Assembly (NCBI GenBank): GCA_947359465.1
Contig: OX375872.1
Coordinates: forward strand, 140,627,608-140,691,607
DNA: 64,000 nt
Reading direction: 5' to 3'
Origin: Metellina segmentata
Taxonomy: Eukaryota; Arthropoda; Arachnida; Araneae; Tetragnathidae
Position numbers and translations under genes: made by a program
Notes under the pieces: generated by a model
Told to the model about the DNA's origin: nothing
Seen by the model: only the letters and a program-made list of their open reading frames with translations
Database searches by the model: none
Shown here: positions 22,179 through 34,679 of the stretch, in pieces
How positions within the stretch are numbered: the stretch's first letter is position 1
Layout of the letters: the number at the start of each line of letters is the position of its first letter

Positions 22179-24423
22179 GTTGGGACTAGGGATTGCAATC
22201 CGATCCGGCGGATCCAGCATCGTTTGGCTACCTACCGGATCCAGCAATATCTATCAAATCCTGTCTGGATCCGATAAATCTGAATTTTTTTTAAATTAAA
22301 TAATTAACTATTCAAACTCAACTTTAAAGTTGTAAAATCGTTTATTAAACAATCGATTGTGAATTAATCGATTTTATATTTTTCAATCATCAGTTTGGAG
22401 AATTCTAGCAAAAATAATAAATTAAATTATCAATATTTCTTACGAAGGAAGGATGCTTACTGAAAGGAAGAAAACTTACAAAGGTTTAAAAGTACATTTA
22501 AAAACAAAACACTGCATCAACATCATATCACGATCATTCATGCATTGAAATAGTCCCTAAATACAGTTATCGTCTTCAAAAAGTGGTAAAGTTATTCAAA
22601 AAGTCGCCTACAAAATATGATACATACCTTCAAAAGTATGTGAAAGAAAAAACAGGCAAAGAATTAAGTCTCATTTTGGATTGTCGCACATGCTGGAACA
22701 GCCTTCTAAGTACAGTACAAAGTCCCAAATCCGGAATTGTTAAAAATCCAGACGTTTTGCAAACCAGTGTTTTTTTAATGTGGTACTCATTTTTTTACAT
22801 CTTTCCGATAATTTTTAAAGAACAAGGAGTTAAACCTGGACTTGATTGATGAAACAACGCAAAATAACGGACATGTTCAGAGTAAGTACCACACAGAAAA
22901 ATTAGAAGATTTGCAAATAAAATTTGTTGCAGTGTATTAAAAATGTTTTTTCCTATTTGAAAAATTATTGCTATTTATATATCTATTTTACTATTACAGG
23001 GAGGTTATATTAAGGTTTTTTTTGATAAAAAATGTGCAAATGATCTGAAATCTGGAAAGGCCAAGGTACGGAGGATTCCAGATTTGGAACTTTGTAGCTA
23101 CTGTATGATCGAATGATTTTATTATCTGAAAGTCTGCATAGATAAATCTTTAATTGATATACAATATGACAAAAAATTTACAGACCAAGAGTGTGGTTAA
23201 CGATGATATATTTAATTAATTGTTTGCAGCCATTTAAATTGGCAGTGGAGGCACTATGAAGTAGAGATGCGAACCAACAATTCTTACTGCTGGAACAACA
23301 TTAAAATTCATTTTAGAAAAACAAGACAATGTCTTAAGGGCTGAATTATCCGAGACACTGGGTGTAAGGGTAAAAGAACGTCGTTGTAAAATATAATAAA
23401 AGAAATGTTACTTTATTTAAAGAATCCAAAAAAAAATTATCGAAACATGAGACGAGCTGACAATACGTTTTTATATCAAAAAAGAATCTCATGCAACAGG
23501 AAATTTAAAAAATATTAAACCAAGTCATTAAAGAGGACAACGAAAATGTGGAACCTGCAGAAGAAAGCTTAAATTCCAACTCACTATCATGGCAAACTAA
23601 TTTAATATTAAAAGAGGAATTAGAAAAGCAAGTTCTGCAAGAAAATGAAGACTATTGCAAAAAGACAAACTTTAGAAAAGAAACAGATTTTTAGAAAATA
23701 CTGTAGAAAGAAATGACTTCATATGAAATAGAGGGAGTCAAAGGAAAATATTTGTCTCTTATGTGCGACTAGATGATGGTTAAACCAACTAGTGTCGAAG
23801 CTGAGAGGGCCTTCTCGGCGGCTGGTTATATTTGCCGTTCAATGAGAAGTTGGTTGGGGGAAGACACAATTAATGCGATTTGTTTCCCAAGATCATTCTT
23901 TCAAACTTAAACGTGATTTTCATTGCTGTATAACTTTGATTTAAGCAATTAAGAAGAATTAAGAGTTCCCTTTTTTGTCATGTTGACCAAAACTGCCAAA
24001 GATTAGATTAGATTTTTATGTTAATATGAGACAAGGTTAGGTACAATTTATATGCCATTTGCTCAACGACATTAGAGATAGACTACTTAATTTTAGATAA
24101 ATAGAAAAATACTATGTATAAAACAAACTGATGTTTTTTGGTGTGGAAACTAGTAAGACTGATCATCATCAATCATTTAATACTTAGTACTAGTAGTTAC
24201 TATCATTTATTGTTGGTGATTGATTTCCTACCTACGGATAATTATTAATAAAGTTGATTTTCTAATGCTAAAATAAAGTTTGTTTGTCAATTTGGAATAA
24301 TATCCTTTTTACCTTTCTTTCAGCTGATTTTGGAAAAATACATACTGATTAGATATACTTATTAACAAAGTACAAATCCGGCCTGATTGAAAATCGTGCT
24401 GGATTGCAATCCCTAGTTGGGAT
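22179..24423 (+). mobile_element. hAT-2 element nested in hAT-1, 8-bp TSD
   Basis: The element occupies 22187-24415. Its ends share TAGGGATTGCAATCC in inverted orientation. It is flanked by GTTGGGAC (22179-22186) and GTTGGGAT (24416-24423), an 8-bp duplication with one mismatch. It interrupts the hAT-1 transposase relic, so it is the younger insertion. Confidence 0.9.
22583..23910 (+). pseudogene. hAT-2 transposase relic
   Basis: An open piece at 22583-22849 contains LILDCRTCWNSLLSTV, which matches the Cys/Arg-Trp-Asn region before the hAT RNase H-like end. A second piece at about 23770-23910 contains PTSVEAERAFSAAGYICRS and a MRSWLGEDTINAIC stretch, the C-terminal hAT dimerisation domain. 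The region between is full of stops and looks deleted. Only part of the catalytic core remains. Confidence 0.8.
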
Positions 24424-25154
24424 CTCCTATGGCATGGCTCTTGCAACTTCTAATACTTGTCGTACACTCTCACTATTGAGTCTTTCAAGAGGACCAAGAA
24501 AGGATAAACTTTTAAGGAGTGATGAACTGAAGGACTTCTTCAAAAGATATTTAACACTAGCAATGTAATGCTTCTGAACCTTTAGAAAAAAGAAATTCCT
24601 TTCCTCTCTTTCAAGTGGTTTAGAAATTTGTTCTTCAATCACAATATCAGCCAGAGGCAATATCTTCCATTTCATCCATCTTCAAATCTCGAATAAATTT
24701 CTCTTTGTAGATCCTACCCAAAATTGTTCTTATCAACAATTCAAGTTGACAATGAATATTATGCATTAGGGGTACCTTTTTCTGAAGAAATTTGGTCACA
24801 CGATTATTACTTGTACTTGATAATACATATATCACCTCAGCCTTCATAGTTTCTCTTCTAAGTAATTTAGGCTTAGCCACCTGCTTGAGGAAATAGTGTA
24901 TAGGAAGCTTCAAGTCTACTTGAATTTGTTTGTATGTTGACCAATGCTTAGGTCACTGATTAAAAAATCTGTGAATAGAAAAAACTAGTTCAGACACATC
25001 TTCCTATATTGAATTCCTTAGCACCAGGGTATGTGACCAATGGTGTTGTGGGGGAATTTGATGAAACAGCATTCCACTGCCTTTACGGAAATTACGAAGG
25101 AAGGAAATTTATATTCTGCTGCTCCGTATTTAGAGGGTTGCTATTGGTTCTTTG

Positions 25155-26647
25155 ATGGCAAGTAGGCCTGGGCGATGTATTGATACATCGTGAAAAACTG
25201 GTGTGAGGTCGACATCATCACATCGGTTTCTCGATTTTCACGATGACGATGTATCGTGGTTTTTACCAATGTCACACAGCCAATCCCAGAGCACAATTCA
25301 GGTGTCACGATGTCGTTGCCCAGCACCAACAATTTCAATGTTTTCTTAGCGCATGCGCGATTTTTCCCGATGTCATGCAGCCAATCCCTTAGCACTAGGA
25401 CTGGGCGATGTTTCGGTACATCGTGAGACAACGGTTTCCCAATGAATCGCGATCTACATATTAGACCGATATCTGCCTAACCAATATACGCTTGTGCCGT
25501 TTTTTTCTTACAATGTCTGCTAATCCGATGTGGATTGAATGACGTACGCATGCACGGTATTAAGACCGGTTTCAACCTAAACAGATATAGTTTGGTGGTA
25601 AACTGATGTGTATTGCAAATTTGCGCAGTATTGGAACTAATCTGTATAGCTACAAAGTCGAATATCGGCATTTTTTTATTGCTACATGATTGGTCATTAG
25701 CACATGCGTGAAAACGGGCGATTTCTCTTGTAATAAAATCAGTTTGCATTTACCGAATAGAATGATTTACGTTTCGCAATCCATTTACATCCATCCGAGA
25801 TTATTAAAATTTGCAACATGTTATATAGTATGATATCCGAAACCGCTTAACTTGGACCAATGCAGTCGTATCAGGTTTAAGTTAAGAATGCAAGAATTTG
25901 CATAAAAAATAATGATTTATTGATGATGATGAGATAAAGATACTTACATTTTTTTGCTTTCTGTAACTTAAGTTTTCTTCAATCAAATGTAACAAAAAAT
26001 TTTTCATTGCATTTGGGGAATTTATAATTACTTCTAACAATTATGTTGAAATTAACTAAACATTAGTAGGAAAGTTTTGGGAATTAACAGTTATTTATCT
26101 CACACATAAGTAGGTGCCCATTTATTATGTACATATCTGTAAACAGTCAAACCTTGTAAGCACACGTAACATAAAACTGTTCTGAATCCTTGTCAAAATG
26201 AATAGCAGTAATATGATTTCATTCTTTCCGGATAGCTCAAACTATTTTGAACACCAGCTAATTTTCACTCACATTAACAAGGTTTGACTGAATTTAATTT
26301 TGGTTTAAATTTTTGTACATATACGCATATTCATAAAACAAGTTTGGTTTCATGAAATCGTTTTAAGGTATATAAAATTTTTTAAATTGTAACAGCAAAT
26401 AAACCACACGATAATGGTTCAGTAACAATCTAATATCTCGATTTTACCCTGATGATATATTGCAATGTAGAAATTCCCGACCATCGCCCAGTACTAATAT
26501 ATATATATAGTGATGTAGGAGCAAGGTTTTGCTTTTACTATGTATAAAATGCATGGTTAACATCACGATACATCGCAGTAACGCAATGTTAGAATGTCGA
26601 TGTATCGCAATGTAAAAATTTGAACATCGCCCAGGCCTAATAGCAAG
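25155..26647. mobile_element. Non-autonomous hAT-like element (copy C), 8-bp TSD
   Basis: The element occupies 25163-26639. Its ends are TAGGCCTGGGCGATGTATTG and, reversed, CATCGCCCAGGCCTA. It is flanked by ATGGCAAG (25155-25162) and ATAGCAAG (26640-26647), with one mismatch. It contains dispersed GATGTATCG-type subterminal repeats and no transposase. Copy B is nested in it. Confidence 0.85.
25396..26498. mobile_element. Non-autonomous hAT-like element (copy B), nested in C
   Basis: The ends are TAGGACTGGGCGATGT at 25396 and, reversed, CATCGCCCAGTACTA ending at 26498. The interior matches copy A (10545-12562) without the Helitron. The flanking 8-mers do not match, so the insertion site was altered or partly deleted. 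Confidence 0.7.
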
Positions 26648-27059
26648 GTTATCTTATTTAGTGATACTTGAGGCTCCAATTTTTTTGGCAAATCGAAATC
26701 AATATTATAGCAGCCGAAGCATCACATTACAATCGCCTCAAAATAAATATTAAAAAAAAAGTTTGATTTTGGCATAAACACAGGCGTCTTAGAAGGGGGA
26801 GGGGAATTGTTTTCCCTTCTGAATGACGCTCAAATGACGTACTTGCCATATTGGAAAGTAGTCTGGATAAGTTCCAACACAAGACGAAATTACACAATAC
26901 GTACCAGGTTGACATCTGACATTTTTTAAAGGAAAAAATGAATTTTTGAAATTGTGCACTAAAAATTGTTTTCTCCAAGTAGAATTTAAGAACTCAAGCA
27001 CCGGAAAAAGAGACAAAATGTCAAAAAAGTGACAATAAGTGATGTGTTATAAAGCCCTG

Positions 27060-27289
27060 CAGGTGAATTTATTATGGTTACGATATTAATTATTGACCAA
27101 GTTGAAAAGCTAGCAAAAAGCAGGGTTTTCTTAATAGCTCCTATCCAGAATAGAAGTTGGGGCATCCCCTTGTTTTGTGTTCTCTAGATGCTTGTGTTTA
27201 GAGAATTTTATTTGTGTCTATTTTCTTTTCTGAATAGTAAACCCACTCCCCGAACATGTAAGGAAGAATTCCTACTTTATTACTATTTT
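27060..27289. other. Short AT-rich spacer, nothing seen
   Basis: No feature was recognised. Confidence 0.35.
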
Positions 27290-27613
27290 TTTTAATTTGG
27301 TTGAATGGGTTTTATGGCACAATGGCCATATTTTGGTTTGTTTGTTGGGTTTATATGGCCCAACAGCCATCTTTGACCATGCTGTGCCATACATAAGATA
27401 GACAATATCAAATAATGGATAGACAGGACAGTTTTACTGACACAGAAGAGAAGTACACCCAGGTAGGAATAAGGAACACCTAGGTAAAAAGAATAAGTGT
27501 AGGCAAGGCAGTAAAAGTGAAGGGAGGATAGATCACTTTGGTATCTAGGGGGTTGTAATGCCATACTTTGGACAAGCTGTGCCAAAAATGAGACGTAACA
27601 TCAGGTAAAAGGT
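27290..27613. repeat. SINE-like repeat family 2, left part
   Basis: It shares words with 30665-30860 (GCTGTGCCA, ATATCAAATAATGGA, CTGACACAGAAGAG). It is interrupted by element D at 27622 and may continue at 29239-29400. No coding potential. Confidence 0.5.
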
Positions 27614-29039
27614 GTACCCACTAGGCCTGGACGATGTATCGATACATCGTGGAAAACCGGTTTGAGGTCGACATCGTCATATCGGTTTCGCGATTTTCCC
27701 GATGACGATGTATCGTGATATATCGGCTTTTCCCGATGTCACACAGCCAATCCCAGGGCATCATCACGGTTTCAAACGATGCCACGCAGCCAATCCCAGC
27801 GCATCATCATGGTTTTCCGGTGTCACGATATTCGATGCATCGATGGTTCGATGTTTTCATAGCGCATGCGAGATTCATCACGATTCATCGTGAAAAACCG
27901 GTATTGACATCGCCACATCGGTTTCGCGATTTTCACGTTGAGTTGCCAAACCAGTATTTCATGGTTTTCCGGTATCACGATATTCGATGCATCGATGGTT
28001 CGATGTTTTCATAGCGCATGCGCGATTCATCACGATTCATCGTGAAAAACCGGTATTGACATCGCCACATCGGTTTCGCGATTTTCACGTTGAGTTGCCT
28101 AATCAGTATCTCATGATTTTCCGGTGTGAAATTTCGCGTTGATGATGGCGTGTTATTTTAGCATCTTTGGGGGAAATTTGGGTATAGATCGACACAATGA
28201 TTCTGATGTTTTTTTATGTGCATGTGCGATTTTCCACCACGGTACTTAGATTTTCGATGCCGCGATAAAAGGCTAACTAATGAGAATTTTTTTGATAGTT
28301 AATTTTGCGATTTCTGCGCTGATTTTTTAATTGTAGGGAATAAGACGACACATAAAGATTGAAATTTAAAAATTTCAAACTGCGAGAGAGCAAATAATTC
28401 TACTCGTTTGCTGAATTTATCTAGGTAAGCTTTATATTACGTTTTTTAATTAGTTAATGGTTTTTTTTGCTTAAAAATACTTAAAAACAAAATAATTTTG
28501 CAAAATCTGCGAATTTTAAAGATGTTTCCATTTTTTTTAATTAATGAGGAATTTCTTAAAATCATTTGTGTCCTGATGATGACTTTTGTTTCGAGAATTT
28601 TTTTTGTGTGAAATTGAAATTCAGTACAATTAAAAAATTTTAAAACAAAAAGGATTTTGCACATTTCAAATTGAATTTCGAAAACCCTCTTGTTTCTTGA
28701 TGTTGCAATCAATCCGCTTGCATCCCTTTTTGTTGTGAACTTCTGTGGAAATATAGGTTATATATGCCTTCATCATTACTAACAGGAATCAAATGCCCCT
28801 TTATTTCTATTTATGTTGAAGTTTTTCTCTTTGTAAATAAGCTAATTTTTGAATCTACTTGATCATATATGGTGCGTGGAACACACACATATATATATGC
28901 AAAATCTTGTTTTAAATCATGCGTGTTTCTTAAACGTACAACGCAGATCTTTATTTGTTATTTTTTTCCTACCACAATTTTATATAGCAAAGAAAAGAAC
29001 TTTAAAAAAATTTTATGCACGCACACACACATATATATA

Positions 29040-29086
<47 letters not shown>

Positions 29087-29238
29087 ATATGTATATATAG
29101 TGATGTAGGAACAAGGTTTTGCTTTTTACTATGCATAAAATGCATGGTTAACATCACGATGTATCGTAATATCGTGATGTTAGAATGCCGATGTATCACG
29201 ATGTCAAAATTTGAACATCGCCCAGGCCTAGTACCCAC
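27614..29238. mobile_element. Non-autonomous hAT-like element (copy D), perfect 8-bp TSD
   Basis: The element occupies 27622-29230. Its ends are TAGGCCTGGACGATGTATCG and, reversed, CATCGCCCAGGCCTA. It is flanked by perfect GTACCCAC repeats (27614-27621, 29231-29238). The left third has tandem-like units of about 180 bp containing CATCGGTTTCGCGATTTTC. The right part has an alternating CA/TA/TG microsatellite. No transposase was seen. Confidence 0.88.
29017..29099. repeat. CA/TA/TG/TA microsatellite
   Basis: Alternating purine-pyrimidine runs: CA, TA, TG, a long TA run, TG, TA. They create spurious Tyr/Ile/Cys/Val-rich frames on both strands. Confidence 0.95.
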
Positions 29239-29509
29239 AAAGGTTTACCTAAAGAGAAACTCCATCCAGGGTATGTTAAGGAAAAATTGGGAGCTGCTTG
29301 GTTGGTTTTGGGTTTTAAAGTGCAAGGGCGACGTGGGTCAAACCAGTCCATAATCCAACCTTTTCCAATTTCATTTAAATCTTGGTAATTTTGTTGCCCA
29401 GCCGCATATAAGAAATTCTGGACAATTTTAGCTTCATTCTTGCAATAGTTTATCATATTAATATTAAAAACTTTTAATGAGTAGAATTTATAACACACCA
29501 TAATGATCA

Positions 29510-30600
29510 GATCACACTAAATTAGAGCTTATTTTGTAGATAAATGTACAACCTTTTCAATGATATATAACATGAATTTCTGAGTGACTTTTAGTTTCAA
29601 GGTCATACAATTTGACGTTTAATTACAAAAGGGTGTATTTTTTTGTTTCCTCCAAAATATGTGTTAAATGCGTGTTACTTGTTTGCTTTCTGAAAGCTTC
29701 AATGTAGTGCATGCAAGAGTTCACAATAAAAAATATTCTAAGTAAATAGTGTGATGGAATTAGTGCCCATAAACACCTATATCGTCTGAGTTGATTGAAT
29801 GAACATGCTTATTTTTTCGGAACAAGGTTTACTTTTCTAATGATACTGAATGACCTTTTTGATTTTAAGGTCACTCAATATAACCTTTCTACTTGAGTTG
29901 CAAAATATGTGTGTTGAAACTACACAACTTGTCTTTATTTCCTAAAAGTTTCATGTTGGGACACACATTGATTCATATAAAAAATATTTGAAGTAAATGG
30001 GATCATGAACACAAAAACCATAACCACCTGAATCTTTTGACCTGATGACCGATTCGAGAGGAAATAAGACATGTTTTGTAGCTAAATGCACTACCTTTCA
30101 AATGATATATTGCAAGACTGAGTGACCTTTAAAAATTCAGTTTGATTCTTTATTCTGATATTCAAGAAAAAGCATGTTCTACTTATTCTACAGCCATTAT
30201 TGTCATGTTTTTAATACTTCATAAAGTGTTTGACAAAAAATGCTATCATTGGAAACGTTTTACATTTATCAACAAAATAAGCCCATTTCGTATCGATTAA
30301 ACAAGCAGGTCAAAAGGTACAGGCATTAACAGATTTAGTTTACATGAGATTCCGTTTACTTTAAACACTTTTTCGATGAACCATTGTGTCTCAACATGAA
30401 ACTGTCAAGAAACAAAAATAAGTAATGGATCTTCAACACATATTTTTTACAAATAAATAAAAATACATGTTCTATGATTTAAAGTCAAAGGTCAAATTGA
30501 GTGACCTTGAAAATAAAAAGGCTACTCAAAAGGCCATGTACAACATTAGAAAGGTTGTACATTTATGAACAAAACAAACCATCAGTTCAAATTAAATCAA
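29510..30600. repeat. Satellite-like array, direct then inverted units
   Basis: Units of about 275-290 bp start near 29520, 29810 and 30070 in one orientation. Diverged units between about 30140 and 30600 run in the opposite orientation. Each unit has a TGTACAACCTTTYNAATGATA word, a TGAGTGACCTTT...TTCAAGGTCA block, AATATGTGTTGAA, and TTTCATGTTGRGACACA. It is non-coding. Confidence 0.7.
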
Positions 30601-30664
30601 GAGATAGGGCGAGTTAGTTATTTTACAATTGTGAAAAAATGCAATTTTTAAAATTTAAAATTCC

Positions 30665-30860
30665 CTTAATTGACCAAGCTGTGCCAAACACAAGACAGAC
30701 ATTTCAAATAATGGACATGCACACATAAGGCACGTTTCGCTGACACAGAAGAGTGAAATACGTGACAGGCATCAAACCTGTGCCGCCTACAGCTCGAAGA
30801 TTGCTAGTGCTGCTGGCGAGCCCACTGAATCATGGCTACCCCAAAACGCTGTTGGACAAC
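30665..30860 (-). repeat. Candidate tRNA-derived SINE, family 2
   Basis: On the minus strand a tRNA-like segment reads GATTCAGTGGGCTCG (A-box-like), then CACAGGTTTGATGCC (B-box-like). A body shared with 27290-27613 follows (CTCTTCTGTGTCAG, CCATTATTTGAAAT, TTGGCACAGCTTG). Two copies only, so the family call is tentative. Confidence 0.5.
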
Positions 30861-32462
30861 ATGCACTTGTTACCTTTATCAAAAGTGAAAAGTCAAACAA
30901 TGAATCTTTAATTGTGTTCACATTTAGGCAACAACACTATAGTGCAGCTCCTGACAGAAGGCAGTTGAGACATGTGGATTTGAGTGAGTCCATTAGTTAA
31001 AATAGGGACTGGAATAATTGTAAACTAATTATTTCCACAGTTGGATTCTAAATTCCTTGTTCGGTGTGGATAGAGACACCATTGATATAATGAGTCGACA
31101 GGGAAATCATCTGTGGTGTTCAACATTCATGCTTTTGCATAGGGCAGCTTTTTTTATGCGATTTCACACACATTCAGAAATCAACTGACTCAAAGTTGAC
31201 TGCCTTGTGGAAGTCACACACACACAATACAAATAGAACACTACAATAAATTTACAAAAATCATCAGAATCAATAGATAGAATAAACATTTTGCCTTTGC
31301 TTCTAGATTGATTAGTCTACAAACCTCAACATTTTACATTTTGTGGTTTGCCACAGATCTGCAAATAGAGAATTAAAATTAGTTTCAGCATGCAAATTTA
31401 TTTGCTTAAGTACTAAACATTAAAAAAAAATAAGTATGAGGATTTCGCAGTTAATCTATAAAAATTTTCCAAGCCTAGAAAATTTGACCTTTTTTTTTTC
31501 CTGGGTCTGATAAATTTTAAATCTTTTTATTTTAAGCTACCATCTACATTTTAGAGACAAAAAACGTTTTCACAGCTTTTAGATTTTTGTTTCTTCAGTT
31601 TGGTGGAATGCAAACTGACAATGCAAAATATTTCTCTCACAAGATAGTTTTCTGGCACTGTCGTATAGCTATATCTGCCAGTCATTTAATCATTCTTTGT
31701 ATGAACGTGAAAAACAGAATCGTCTTGTGTTGCGTAATATATTTCTTTTTTTTTTAACTTACATTTACACACTATAGTAGGATGTTAGGCAATTTTTTTT
31801 TAGTGGCGCCTAAGTTGGCGGTATGTGAAAACGCAATGCAAACCTGTTTCGCTTACTGGGAGCTAAAAACACGTTAAATATTTGGTCATTTTCTTTCAAC
31901 ATTTTAAAACTAACCAGCTGATGCTATTTTTCAAAGAGAATCGATTTAATTACCAAAATGTAGAGGGAAAGAAGAACTTTTTTATTCCAGAAAATATTGA
32001 TTCTCATGTTGATTTTACAAAGACCTTTTGCATCTAAATTAAATTAAAGTGAGACTTGGTTTGTCAATGAATACAAAATATAGTTACATCAGTTTTAAAT
32101 GCGTTAAGACAAGAGTATCTTGAACTTGAAAGAATCGCTCTTTAAACCATAGTATAACACATTCATAAATCCAAACTCATGGATTGTTGTTTACTTTTGT
32201 TGGGAGTTTTGACTTTACCGTTGCCTCTATTGTTCCAATTCTTTACCAAAGCATGGTGTTATAGTTTGTCCCGATTATTCACACTATTAGCATACATAAA
32301 TTTTCTTTAAATTTCTAAGTTGTAATCAACTTCCAATTTTAACAATTTTCAAGCAACGAATATGAAAGTTATTTCAAGTAAGCAAACCATCGGAAAACGG
32401 AGATTTTACTTCCGGTTTGTCTAATTAGAACTGGAGATTTTACTTTCTGTTTGTCTAATCTG
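30861..32462. other. AT-rich intergenic DNA
   Basis: No gene, RNA or recognised repeat. Confidence 0.4.
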
Positions 32463-32673
32463 CGTAATGGTAATTTTAGTTAATGTCGAGTAATTTTAGT
32501 TAATGTCGTAATAATTTAAGCAACACAACAGGCTATTGACGACGGTCCGGGATCAATCCCCTGGGGTAAAGATCCGAGGACAACACCTCGTAATTTTGAA
32601 CCACGGTCAGATGAAGCAACACCTGAGCTGGCACCCCACTCTCCAAACTTCCACACCAACCCAACGTGAGGTA
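32463..32673 (-). repeat. SINE body, minus strand
   Basis: The tail TAATTTTAGTTAATGTCG is duplicated at its left end. The body is complete up to CCAACCCAACGTGAGG. The head is missing, and the next SINE tail begins directly. Confidence 0.8.
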
Positions 32674-33000
32674 ATGGTAATTTTAGTTAACGTCGTACCA
32701 GAGCAACACAAGGGGCTATTGACGACGGTCCGGAATCAGTCCCTTAAAGAAATATCCGAGGACAGCACCTCGTAATTTTGAACCACGGTCAGATGAAGAA
32801 GCAACACCTGAGCTGGCACCCCATTCTCCAAACTTCCACAACAACCCAACGTGAGGACTTTCGGCCACGACAGATTTAAGGTGCACCAGCCGTCTCTACA
32901 CCATACGCTTACAAACATCCATGCCCGGATCCGGATTCGAACCAGGAACCTTTCTATCTAGAGGCTAACACCTTAACCACTATACCGGTTGGTCTAATCT
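32674..33000 (-). repeat. Full-length SINE with tRNA-like head, minus strand
   Basis: It runs from the tail (GGTAATTTTAGTTAACGTCG) through the body to the head. Read on minus, the head gives ACCGGTATAGTGGTTAAGGT (A box) and GGTTCCTGGTTCGAATCC (B box). It sits tandemly behind the copy at 32463. Confidence 0.85.
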
Positions 33001-34325
33001 ATCGAACGAGTGCGAAATGCAGCGCCTGAGGAGGGTAATTAGTATGTGTTCAAGGTAATTTTTTTGGCAAGTTATCGCTATTTGCAACTATTACATTTCA
33101 TTAGTTATCGCTTCCTTGGCAAATACTTTGGCGTATCTTTTGGCTTTGGCTTCTTTGAGACGTTTTCTCATGGAAGTCATATTTTCCCCGTCTTTCGAAA
33201 TACGAATAATTGCTGGGGAGTGTTCTCCCCATCGGGGTAGTGTTGCATCATTTTTTTTGTAGCATTGTCGAGGGGTTTCATCTCATGTGTTGAAAAGGAG
33301 AAACTGTGCAGCTCTCCGTCTTTTTAAATTGTGGAGTGGACAAAATGCTACGACCCCCCTGATTGAGCAAAAAACAAAACCCACAAAATAAATGCTGACA
33401 AAACTGGCTTAATTTTGATTGTTAACTGTGCAAAAACTTTCTTGATTGTGAAACTTGCAATTTTTTATTATTTTTTTATTTTTTAATTTCAAAGATAAAT
33501 TTACATGAAGGGAAAAACAAACACTAAAGCCAATTTTTCGCAAGAAGCAGTGACAGCAGATTTTGTCACGGGTATGAAAACAGGAATATTTCCAGCCCTC
33601 GCAAGATTTTTGACTGATAAGAATGAAAAATTTTATCAAGTGTTTTTCGGACAAATAAAACTGTTTGAACGTTTAAAATTCTAACATAGTGGGTGTATCG
33701 TTTTCAAAACTATTTTGTATAGCATTGAATTTGAACTATTTTAAATTGTCTTCACATATTTGGAAATGCATTATTTACTGAAATAAAATAAATAAATATG
33801 CCGAAAATTCATTTACTGGTGTATTCGCGTTTTGTAATTACATTTAGAATTGATGAATTAGTACTGACAATTTCAAATGTCGTGTTTCTCAAATTTTGCA
33901 TAACATTAGTGTTAGCTGGTCATATAACAAATATTTCAAACGTTATTAACTATAATTATTTATAAGTTTTGAGTTTAGACACAGTAATTTTAGCATAAAA
34001 TAGGTAAATTTAATGTATCAAAAGTTGGGGTTTTAATATTTCATACACATTTTCTACAAATATAACTAATTACGGAGATAGTCATTTTCCAGACTGAAAT
34101 GGTCAAACCTCCATTGATTGAAAAATGTACTAAGCGGTCGAATAATTAACTTTTCATGACGTTTTAAATTTATTCAAATTGTTTTCACAAATTCCGAGAT
34201 TAAATGTCCAGTGTAAAATTAAATTAAATTTCCAGTGTATATTTACCTAGTATAAATTAATAAATATCTTTATTTTCAGGTGACCTTGAGAGAACAATAT
34301 TTTTTATAATTTAAATATTTGCCTT
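33001..34325. other. Intergenic DNA, no gene recognised
   Basis: A short higher-GC patch at about 33090-33240 has small open frames on both strands that I could not assign. The rest is AT-rich. Confidence 0.35.
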
Positions 34326-34463
34326 TCTCTCTATATTAAAAAAAAGTTACCGACGCCGACGACGACGCCGCAGGATTGAAAAATGTGCTGTTAAGCTCGA
34401 TTCTTAGACGGTTTCCCGAGAAAGTACTGATCTGAAAAAAATGAAATTAACATGCTTTGTTCT

Positions 34464-34679
34464 TCATCGTATTCCCTTCACGTTGGGTTGGCGTGGAAGT
34501 TTGGAGAGTGGGGTGCCAGCTCAGGTGTTGCTTCGTCATCTGACCGTGGTTCAAAATTACGAGGTGTTGTCCTCGGATCTTTCCCTTAAGGGACTGATCC
34601 CGGACCGTCGTCAATAGCCCGTTGTGTTGCTCTAGTACGACGTTAACTAAAAATTACCATTACCATCATCGTATTCCCT
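34464..34679 (+). repeat. 5'-truncated SINE with 14-bp TSD
   Basis: The SINE body (34478-34665) starts at CACGTTGGGTTGG and ends at ATTACCATTACCA. It is flanked by TCATCGTATTCCCT at 34464-34477 and 34666-34679. It is inserted in the Helitron. Confidence 0.9.

Larger units (their letters stand above)
21060..24920 (-). pseudogene. hAT-1 transposase relic, split by hAT-2
   Basis: The N-proximal part at 24427-24913 includes KYLLKKSFSSSLLKSLSFLGPLERL, cut short by the insertion at 24415. The C-terminal dimerisation part resumes at about 22186, with frameshifts: VYWNQFF, then LVKAALSPSHGSADIERGFS, then LMPVKNSLANFD. A charged coiled-coil tail runs to about 21060 (KLLKETNDRLKEMI). The SHGxADxERGFS block is diagnostic of one hAT transposase group. 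Multiple stops and shifts show an old dead copy. The N-terminal zinc finger was not recognised. Confidence 0.8.
20908..27059 (-). mobile_element. Old hAT element (hAT-1) carrying nested insertions
   Basis: The inverted ends are CAGGGCTTATAACA at 20908 and, reversed, CAGGGCTTTATAACA ending at 27059, followed on both sides by a GTGAC-rich stretch. The minus-strand transposase relic lies inside. The flanking 8-mers do not match, so the target duplication has been lost or the ends are slightly off. It contains hAT-2 (22187-24415) and the hAT-like elements C and B. Confidence 0.7.

Noticed and set aside
28849..29353. Overlapping open frames of 78-112 codons on both strands
   Set aside because: They are produced by the CA/TA/TG microsatellite inside hAT-like element D.
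33046..33240. Small higher-GC open frames on both strands
   Set aside because: Competing frames of similar length exist on both strands, none matches a family I know, and there are no clear splice or start signals.
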